64,000 nucleotides of DNA from Streptomyces graminofaciens (lineage in GTDB: Bacteria > Actinomycetota > Actinomycetes > Streptomycetales > Streptomycetaceae), in NCBI RefSeq assembly GCF_030294945.1, contig NZ_AP018448.1, positions 6,044,001-6,108,000 of the forward strand. The letters are read 5' to 3'. Under the pieces are notes generated by a model. That model was not told the DNA's origin and made no database searches. It worked only from the letters and a program-made list of their open reading frames with translations. Positions 16,392 through 23,240 of this stretch are shown in pieces; position 1 is the first letter of the stretch, and each line of letters starts with the position of its first letter. Position numbers and translations under genes: made by a program.

Positions 16392-17876
16392 CTAGGAGGA
16401 GGTCATGGGGACCCAGCCACGGGGGTTGCGGTACCAGTAGTGCGGTAGCCCCTTCATGCTGGTGGTGCGGAACGGGCGGCCGTGATCGTCGATGCGCACC
16501 GTGCCGGTTCGGCCCTGTGAGGACCAGTCGAGGTCGACGTACCAGTCGCAGGTGCAGGCCTCGGTGCTCGCGGCGAGCATCAGGACCTCCGGCTCCCGCA
16601 GGGACACCTGGTAGGGGAAGTCGATCGCGGGGGCCGGTCTGTCCGGGTCGTTGCCGGGTATCGAACGGGCCAGGGGGCGGTTCGCGTCCAGGTTCACGGC
16701 GAAGTGGCGGGGGATGAGGATGGCGCCGCAGCCTTCGTACATGGAGTAGGCGATGTCCGGGCGGGCGGCGGCGGGGGTGGTGCGGTTGACCACGCGCACA
16801 TGCACTGCTTCCAGGACGACGGCGGCGGAGTCGCGTCCCTGCACCGAGATCCGCAGATTGGTGGTGCGCCCGTGCACCGCCCCCTGGGACTCGGCCCACA
16901 CCGCGGCGTCCGCCGGGCTCGGCGGCGGTGGGACCTCCTGCGGTGGCTTGGCGATGACGTACTCGTGGGCGCAGTCGAGCTGCCAGAGCTGGGAGTCGAC
17001 CGTCCAGGTGAGCGGGGCCGGTGGCGGGACCGTGTCGGTGCTCGACCGGTTCTTCCCCGGGCTGCCGTCGCTGGGCGTGGCCGGCGTCGAGGGTTCCGGT
17101 GTGGTGCGGGCGGAGGCCGACGACCCACCGCCACCGGAGGGGGGCCCAGCCGCGGATTGCGGGCCGTCGGCGCTGTGCGTGGCCGACGCTGAGGGTTCCG
17201 GTGTGGTGCGGGCGGAGGCCGACGACCCACCGCCACCGGAGGGGCGCCCGGCAGCGGATGTGGTGAGGCCGGCGAGCGCGATGGCGAGCGAGGCCGCCAG
17301 CGCGATCGATCGCACGGGCCGTCGTCGGGGACGCCCGGCACGGGGCCGCCGGTCGGCCGGTGCGGTCGGCCCCAGGCGTGGGTCGGCCGGTGAGGTCGGC
17401 TCGGCGCGTGGGTCGGCCGGTGAGGTCGGCTCGGCGCGTGGGTCGGCCGGTGCGGTCGGCTCGGGGCGCCGGTCGGCCGGTGCGGTCGGCTCGGGTGCCT
17501 CGTCCGCCGGGCTGCTGTGGCTCGCGGATGCGGCCGATGCCGCGGTGCTCGTGGTGTCGTGGGGCGTCGGTGCCCGCCGGGCATCGGATGGGCGTGGTCG
17601 TTGCCGTGCCGCGACTGCCAGGATCCACCGGCGGTGCAACTCCACGCGTTCCTCGGGGGAGGCTCCGCAGAGTGCGGCGAACCGCTCGATCCCGGTGAAG
17701 TCCATGGGAACCGCCTCACCGGCGCAGTAGCGGTGCAGCGTGGAGGCATGCATGCCCAGACGGCGGGCCAGCGCCGCGTAGCTGCGGTCTGTGCGCTCCT
17801 TCAGACGCGTCAGCAGTAACGCGAACTCCGCCACGTCATCGTGGATTGCATCCATCTTGTCCGTACTCGCATCCAT
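16392..17876 (-). CDS. Membrane-anchored XRE-type HTH regulator
   Basis: This 494-residue protein couples DNA binding to an outside domain. Residues 10-75 are an XRE helix-turn-helix (SYAALARRLGMHASTLHRYC, then AVPMDFTGIERFAALCG). A long Pro/Ala/Glu linker follows with 12-residue repeats (EPTSPADPRA), then an Arg-rich stop and a transmembrane helix at about 188-207 (VRSIALAASLAIALAGLTTS). Outside come two near-identical segments containing GGGGSSASARTTPEPS. The ~200-residue C-terminal domain has CAHEY, EGCG and EACTCDWYVDLDW, whose cysteines may form disulfides. The layout resembles ToxR/CadC-like one-component regulators. A second ATG lies seven codons downstream. Confidence 0.8.
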   Translation of the reverse strand: MDASTDKMDAIHDDVAEFALLLTRLKERTDRSYAALARRLGMHASTLHRYCAGEAVPMDFTGIERFAALCGASPEERVELHRRWILAVAARQRPRPSDARRAPTPHDTTSTAASAASASHSSPADEAPEPTAPADRRPEPTAPADPRAEPTSPADPRAEPTSPADPRLGPTAPADRRPRAGRPRRRPVRSIALAASLAIALAGLTTSAAGRPSGGGGSSASARTTPEPSASATHSADGPQSAAGPPSGGGGSSASARTTPEPSTPATPSDGSPGKNRSSTDTVPPPAPLTWTVDSQLWQLDCAHEYVIAKPPQEVPPPPSPADAAVWAESQGAVHGRTTNLRISVQGRDSAAVVLEAVHVRVVNRTTPAAARPDIAYSMYEGCGAILIPRHFAVNLDANRPLARSIPGNDPDRPAPAIDFPYQVSLREPEVLMLAASTEACTCDWYVDLDWSSQGRTGTVRIDDHGRPFRTTSMKGLPHYWYRNPRGWVPMTSS

Positions 17877-18501
17877 CCGTCGGCCTGTGCCGTCATGTCC
17901 TCATCCGGGACGGCAGTCCAGGCACTCCCCATACCTGCACGTGTATACGGCGGGGATGGTTGCAGGGTTTCGCGACATCCCTCTCCTTGAGACCACCCTC
18001 ACCCGCGGCCCTGGGGCGCCGCCTTCTGCACCGTCGCCGCGGCCGAGGCGGCGGGCGCGGGTCGAGGCGGCGGGCGCGGGTTCGAGTCCACCGGGTGTCC
18101 GGACGTCGGCCTCAGGCGGCTTCCATCCCAGACCGGCATCCCAGACCGGCATCCCAGGCTTCCTTGTCTCCGCAGGTCGTCGGGGTTGAGATCGTCCCAC
18201 CGTTGCAGGTTGGGGGGCAGCCGTTGTCCCAGGCCCACGAGGCATCCGAGGCTATGGCTGTCGCACCGGCTGAAGCGGCCGACCGCCCGGCAGCGCCACG
18301 ACACCCCGACTCACCCGTCCACTGGGACAGCCATCTCTTTGGGCACCCGGGTGCAGGGCGCGGACGCTCAAGGGAGCGCCCGACCGCCTTCGCCCCCGCC
18401 ACCGCGGTCCGAGGAGGAGGCGGAGGCGGAGGCGAAGGCGGGTGGTGTGGCGGCGACAGCCCAGCACGCGACCTCATACCGATCAGAAAAGGAACACGCA
18501 T
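17877..18501. other. Long intergenic region with short repeats
   Basis: No gene is supported in these 625 bp. Near 18120-18160 the 14-mer CCAGACCGGCATCC occurs twice in tandem with a third partial copy. At 18264-18316 lies one copy of a sequence repeated downstream of the next gene. The last bases contain the AAAGGAA ribosome binding site of that gene. Confidence 0.45.
18264..18316 (+). repeat. Imperfect flanking repeat, left copy
   Basis: The string from CACCGGCTGAAG through CCACGACACCCC to about 18316 recurs with small changes at 19171-19222. The two copies bracket the DUF4232 gene in the same orientation. Confidence 0.5.
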
Positions 18502-19110
18502 ATGAACGTGAAGTCCCTTACGGCCCACCGTGTGGCCGTGGCCGTGGGTCTCGTCCTGGCTCTTGGGTGTGGTGTGGCGGCACAGGCCTCCGCCACCGGG
18601 CCGCGGACGATCAGCGGGAAGGCCGACGCGGTGACGCACCGCTCGGGCGGCAGTGCCGCCAAGGCCACCGTCGCCGCCTGCTCCCAGAAGGTCCTCGGGG
18701 TGTCCGCCGTGACGGAGCCCGCGGACAGCAAGGACGCCAGGCACCTCCTCCTCACCGTCCAGAACGCCGGCGACAAGAAGTGCAAGCTCTACCGCTACCC
18801 TCTCGTGCGGCTCGGCAACGGTCGGAGCACGGCCCCCGTGATCAAGGAGAGCGCCCCGAACCCGGGAGTGCCCATCACCCTCGCCCCGGGTGAGGAGGCG
18901 TATGCCGCTCTGCTCGTCAACGGCCCCATGGACGAGTACAAGGCGAAAAGCATCACCCTCAGCCTCCAGGGCCGTAAGCCCGGCAGCCGCGCGGGCAAGC
19001 CGATCAATGTCCCCATGCCAGTCAAGACGTTGTACGCCAACGACTTTCAGCGCGTCACCTACTGGACGACTGCTCCCGGTTACGCCCTGGATTTCATCAT
19101 GTCGAAGTGA
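18502..19110 (+). CDS. Secreted DUF4232-domain protein
   Basis: This 202-residue protein has an N-terminal signal peptide: basic start MNVKSLTAHR, apolar core VAVAVGLVLALGCGVAAQAS, and likely cleavage after AQA or ASA. The mature part is a DUF4232-like beta domain: ARHLLLTVQNAGDKKCKLYR, then YPLVRLGN, ITLAPGEEAYAALLVNG and a C-terminal strand VTYWTTAPGYALDF. A cysteine at each side of the first strands could form a disulfide. DUF4232 proteins of actinomycetes are exported and of unknown function. ATG 18502 follows AAAGGAA. The gene stands alone between two copies of an imperfect repeat. Confidence 0.8.
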   Translation: MNVKSLTAHRVAVAVGLVLALGCGVAAQASATGPRTISGKADAVTHRSGGSAAKATVAACSQKVLGVSAVTEPADSKDARHLLLTVQNAGDKKCKLYRYPLVRLGNGRSTAPVIKESAPNPGVPITLAPGEEAYAALLVNGPMDEYKAKSITLSLQGRKPGSRAGKPINVPMPVKTLYANDFQRVTYWTTAPGYALDFIMSK

Positions 19111-19170
19111 CGGACCTCGATCGGAACCGCTTCCCAGCGGCTGACCAGAGCGCTGACATGGCCTACTGAA

Positions 19171-19222
19171 CACCGGCTGAAGTCGGCCGATGGCGCGGCA
19201 GCACACGACACCCCCACCCACC
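19171..19222 (+). repeat. Imperfect flanking repeat, right copy
   Basis: This copy corresponds to 18264-18316 and begins 61 bp after the DUF4232 stop codon. Confidence 0.5.
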
Positions 19223-19449
19223 ATGCACCCGCCCCGCCCCGCCCCTGGGACGCCCATGTCCTCAAGCGCCCAGGACGCGAGGTGAGGCGGGTGGGGGTAC
19301 AACGAGGCACACGCGTACGTGGTCGGCGAGATGGCTTTCGACGCGCTTCACGCGGCCGGGCGGCTTTCCTGATCCCGTGACCGCTGTACAGCAGCGACCA
19401 CGACCGCAGCCGACCGCCAACAACCTCCGCAACCGTGCCACGGCGCAGG

Positions 19450-19851
19450 TCAGGCTGCGAGAGGGACCTGCTCGCCCTCTTCCGGGGTCTGGTAGTGAGC
19501 CCAGATCTGGTTCAGCTCGTGCTGGTAGTAGAGCGGGTACAGAGCGGCCACGATGAAAAGGATGAGTCCGATCCAGGGATTGCAGTTCCGCTCCATCCCG
19601 GCCGACTGCTGCATGCGGGCAATGCGCAGACCGGTGTTGTAGACCGATACGAAGGGGGGAACGATCACCAGCCAGCCGACAGTGATGGCCAGAAGGGCCA
19701 CCACCGGATTGACCTCGATCCGCTGATCAAAGTCCCGAGCTTCGCGATTCACTTTGTAGTACCAGACCAGGTGGTAGATACCCAACGTGATCAAGGGCCA
19801 GATCAGCCAGACGAGAAAAATGTTGCGGGTCCTGCCAGCGCGACCTGACAT
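19450..19851 (-). CDS. DUF4234 membrane protein
   Basis: A 133-residue integral membrane protein. ATG 19851 is chosen because GGGAGGT lies 6 nt upstream. The N-terminal helix carries the family signature (RNIFLVWLIWPLITLGIYHL, VWYYKVNREAR). Two more apolar segments follow (VALLAITVGWLVIVPPFVSV, PWIGLILFIVAALYPLYYQH) and a soluble tail with LNQIWAHY, the usual end of DUF4234 proteins. The function of the family is unknown; it is often near stress or secretion genes. It is monocistronic here. Confidence 0.8.
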   Translation of the reverse strand: MSGRAGRTRNIFLVWLIWPLITLGIYHLVWYYKVNREARDFDQRIEVNPVVALLAITVGWLVIVPPFVSVYNTGLRIARMQQSAGMERNCNPWIGLILFIVAALYPLYYQHELNQIWAHYQTPEEGEQVPLAA

Positions 19852-20097
19852 GACGCACCTCCCATGAACCCAGTCCATCACGACCAGCCGCGCCGCGCGC
19901 GGGGTGCGGTTGGGCAGGCTGGGCCGGTTGGGCAGGTGGGGCAGCAGGAGGCATTGCTGTTGTTGCACGCTCTGAGGCGGGCCTCAGCCGGCATCGCTAC
20001 GACACGCTCCACCACCAGCCGGCCCGACTGGGCTCCACGACCAGCCGGCCCGACTGGGCTCTTGGGACAGGTGGCCGGTGGCCGGAGCGTGCCGTGA

Positions 20098-20517
20098 CTA
20101 TCTCGCGGCCAGGGGTGTGGAGTTCAGTTCGCGTATCAACTGTGGGGTGAGCAGTTCGCCGGCGCGGTCGGCGAGGACGGCCATTTCATAGCCGACCAGG
20201 CCGACGTCGCATCCCTCGGCGGCCAGGACACCGAGGCAGCTGCCGTCGCGGATGCGACCGACCATGAGGAAGCCTCCGAACATTTCGATCATGACGAGCT
20301 TCATGCCGCGGAAGCCGTGTGCCGTCGCCGCGTTCTGGGCGAGGCTGGTGATGCCGGAGACGACTGCGGCCAGGTGGTCGGCGTGATCTCGGCCGAGGCT
20401 GTCCGAGGCCGCCATGAGCAGGCCGTCGCTGGAGACGGCGACGGCGTCGGTGACACCGTCGGTGGTGCGTACGAACTCCGAGATGAGCCAGCCGAAACTC
20501 TGGACGGCGGTGGTCAC
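20098..20517 (-). CDS. cvnB: Roadblock/LC7 protein of conservon type
   Basis: This 139-residue roadblock/LC7-domain protein contains FGWLISEFVRTTDGVTDAVA, VSSDGLLMAASDSL and HLAAVVSGITSLAQNAA, with a C-terminal strand pair (SCLGVLAAEGCDVGLVGYEM). In Streptomyces conservons CvnB works with the sensor kinase CvnA, the DUF742 protein CvnC and the small GTPase CvnD in a GPCR-like membrane complex. Its GTG start overlaps the stop of the kinase gene by 4 bp, so translation is coupled. No cvnC or cvnD follows: the next gene on this strand is the DUF4234 protein about 250 bp away. Confidence 0.85.
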   Translation of the reverse strand: MTTAVQSFGWLISEFVRTTDGVTDAVAVSSDGLLMAASDSLGRDHADHLAAVVSGITSLAQNAATAHGFRGMKLVMIEMFGGFLMVGRIRDGSCLGVLAAEGCDVGLVGYEMAVLADRAGELLTPQLIRELNSTPLAAR

Positions 20518-22685
20518 GATGACACTCCTTGTGTGCTTCTGGCCTCGGCACGGGCAACACCTGCTCGGAAGCCGTTGAGCAGGGAGGAGACAGCCGGCCT
20601 GGCGGGTGGGGGTGTGGTGGAGCTGTCCTGCGCGGGGGCAAGCAGACGCCCGGGAAGGACGAGAAGTGCGGACAAGCCGCCGCCAGGGGTGTCGAAGAGC
20701 TGGACCTGCGCGCCTTCACCCAGGCGGTGGGTGAGTCGGCCGACGACGAGGTGGCCGAGGAACCGGGTGGGCGCGGCGAGAAGGGCTTCCTCGCCGGAGT
20801 CGGAGAAGCGGGCGTTGGCACGTTCCTTGTCGGCTTCGGGCATACCGATGCCGTGGTCGACGACGGCGAAGCTGTACGTCTCGTCCTGGGGGTCGTACCA
20901 GCCGTGCACCTCGACCGGTTCGGTCGGTGGCGAGAAGTTCAGCCCGTTCTCGATGAGTTCGGCGAGGAGGTGGGCGACATCGGCGACGGCGTGGCCGCGT
21001 ACCCGCACCGGCTCCACGGTCGCGATCATGACCCGCCGGTACTGCTCCACCTCGGCGACGGCGGACTGGACGACTTCCAGGCCGTCGGCGGGTGCCGCCG
21101 TGGGACGCGGCGGATTCTGTCCGGCCAGGACCAGCAGGCTTTCGGCGTTGCGCCGCATACGGGTGGCGAGGTGATCCAGTTCGAAGAGCTCGGCGAGGGC
21201 GTCCGGGTCGAGTTCCTGCCGTTCCAGGCGGGTGATGAGGCTGAGCTGACGGCGTACGAGGCTCTGGTTGCGGCGGCCGAGGTTGGCGAGCGATTCGGTG
21301 GTGTTGCGGCGCAGGCCGGCCTGCTGGGCGGCCAGGTGGAGGGCGGTGTGTTCCACCTGGTGCAGGGACGCCGCGACCTCGGCGATCTCCGCCGCGCCGC
21401 CCAACAACTGTGCCTCGGGGTGGCCCGGGGCATCTGGCGGGAGGAACTCCGCATGGTCCTGCGGGGTCGGGGACTGCTGGATACGGGCGACGGTTGCGGG
21501 CAGCCGGTGCCGCGCCACGTCGTCGGCGGCCTCGGCGAGTGCGCCGAGCGGCCGCGTGAGGGAACGCGAGGCGAAGGCGGCGAGGCCCGCGACGAGGGCG
21601 GCCATGAGCGTTCCCGCGACGAGATAGGCGGCTAGGCCCAGCTCGGCGTCGTGGCTGAGCCGGTCGGCCCGGTGCCGTACGTCGTCACCGACCGACTGCT
21701 GAACGGCGTACAGATCGTCGACGAGTACGGTCATCGCGTCCCACCAGGCGCCGGCCTCGGCGCGCAGAGCCGAGCCGTCGGCGGCGCCTTCCGCCTGCTT
21801 CTCGTAGGTGGTGGCGCGTTCGGCGTCCTCGGTGCCGAAGGCCTTCTTCAGGGCGGCGCGCTGGGGCGCGGTGGCGACCTGGCGGAAGCGGGCGAGGGCG
21901 GCGACACGCGTGGCGCGCACCTCGGTGAAGGCGAGGTACTCGCGGCCGTGGAAGGCACCGTCGGCGAACACGCCGTTGAGGAGGCCGCGTTCGAGCGCGA
22001 CGGACTCCTTGGCCGCGGCCAGTTCCCGCAACGCCGCCAGGCCGTCGCCCAGTTGACCGTCGGCGCGCGTCGCGGTCTCCGCGACCGGGTCGACGGCGTT
22101 GAGGGCATCGACGGCGGTGGTGTAGAAGGCGAGGGTGGCGGTCCGGTCGGCGGTGCCGGTGCCGGTGCCGCTGGTGGACGTGCCGGCGGGGCCCCTGTCG
22201 GCAGCGGTGCGGACGGCGGCCAGGCGCCGCAAGTGCCGCTGGATGACATCCTCCACGGCGCGTTCGGGGCGCATTGCGCGCAGCGCGGTGTCAACGCGCT
22301 TGCGCGTAGCCGCGAGCGGTGCGCGGTAGCTCTCCTCACCGCCCAACAGGCCGTTCGTCAGGCCGCGTTCGCGTTGCAGCTGATGTACCAGCGCCTGGAC
22401 CCGCAGGCTGAGGCCGACCTCGGCACGGGTCGTGCGGGCGTCACCGAGGGCCTCGGCGCGGCCGTACACGGCCAGACCTGCGACCGTCAGCAGCAAGCAG
22501 ATCGGGACCGTGATGACCACCGCCACACGGCCTCTGATGCTGCGCCAGCCGGGCAGCGGCCGACGGCCGGGAGTCGTTCGGCCACCGTTGCGGCGCCCTG
22601 AACCGCCCCTGCCGGGACCGCCCTTGCCGATTGTGCCGAGCCTGCCGAGCAGCGGCCGAATTGGCGTCCACACCCTCATAGTCAC
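20514..22685 (-). CDS. cvnA: Nitrate/nitrite-sensor-type histidine kinase (CvnA-like)
   Basis: This 723-residue membrane sensor kinase has a first transmembrane helix (VAVVITVPICLLLTVAGLAV). A long extracytoplasmic NIT-type domain follows with the helical signature LRVQALVHQLQRERGLTNGL. A second membrane helix (AYLVAGTLMAALVAGLAAFA) leads to a HAMP-like region. The kinase core has the LVRRQLSLITRLERQELDPD helix, the FELDHLATRMRRNAESLLVL block and an ATPase N-box (LLAELIENGLNFSPP) with the DHGIGMP loop. This is the architecture of conservon kinases. The start is GTG 22685 or ATG 22679. It is translationally coupled to the roadblock gene. Confidence 0.9.
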   Translation of the reverse strand: MTMRVWTPIRPLLGRLGTIGKGGPGRGGSGRRNGGRTTPGRRPLPGWRSIRGRVAVVITVPICLLLTVAGLAVYGRAEALGDARTTRAEVGLSLRVQALVHQLQRERGLTNGLLGGEESYRAPLAATRKRVDTALRAMRPERAVEDVIQRHLRRLAAVRTAADRGPAGTSTSGTGTGTADRTATLAFYTTAVDALNAVDPVAETATRADGQLGDGLAALRELAAAKESVALERGLLNGVFADGAFHGREYLAFTEVRATRVAALARFRQVATAPQRAALKKAFGTEDAERATTYEKQAEGAADGSALRAEAGAWWDAMTVLVDDLYAVQQSVGDDVRHRADRLSHDAELGLAAYLVAGTLMAALVAGLAAFASRSLTRPLGALAEAADDVARHRLPATVARIQQSPTPQDHAEFLPPDAPGHPEAQLLGGAAEIAEVAASLHQVEHTALHLAAQQAGLRRNTTESLANLGRRNQSLVRRQLSLITRLERQELDPDALAELFELDHLATRMRRNAESLLVLAGQNPPRPTAAPADGLEVVQSAVAEVEQYRRVMIATVEPVRVRGHAVADVAHLLAELIENGLNFSPPTEPVEVHGWYDPQDETYSFAVVDHGIGMPEADKERANARFSDSGEEALLAAPTRFLGHLVVGRLTHRLGEGAQVQLFDTPGGGLSALLVLPGRLLAPAQDSSTTPPPARPAVSSLLNGFRAGVARAEARSTQGVSS

Positions 22686-23240
22686 GAAGCTAGCCCGATC
22701 GTGGTACCGGCCGGTTTCCGACCTGTTAGACCCCGTGGGTACTTCAGTTGCGCCGCCCTCACACCTCAGGCCGGGAGACTGTGACCGCGCAGGACATGAC
22801 AGGTCGGCGGCTGAGACGGGCGGTGGCGGACACCGCCTGCCTCAGCCCGGCACATCGAAGCCGTGGTCGGCCTGCCGCAAGAATCGGTTCATGCTGATGG
22901 GGCCGGACTCCGGCGGAGGCGCTCAGTCGATCCTGTTCCTCGTCGAGGGCGCAGCCAGGCTGTACCGATCCACCTCCCCCGGCCCGCCCCGGAGGCGTTC
23001 CTGCCGCGGTCGACCGTATGCAATGGCGGGCGATCAGGTCGACCGTCGACGTCTGACACCAACCGCGGGAGAGCTCCTGCGCTTGCGGCACAGCCCGAGT
23101 CCCAGGGCTGGTACGGAAGACCACCGCCCAGCTCGTCGGTGGCCCGCTCTTCGCGGGAAGGCACCGCAAGCCGCGCGCGGAAGCGGTGGAGCTGGGATTC
23201 TGGTGTGGGAGCACTGCCCGGGGCCTGCCCCTGACGGACG
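22686..23240. other. Intergenic region between divergent genes
   Basis: No gene is supported in these 555 bp. It separates the conservon kinase (leftward) from the LuxR-family regulator (rightward) and should contain both promoters; no convincing -35/-10 pair or strong palindrome stands out. Confidence 0.4.
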
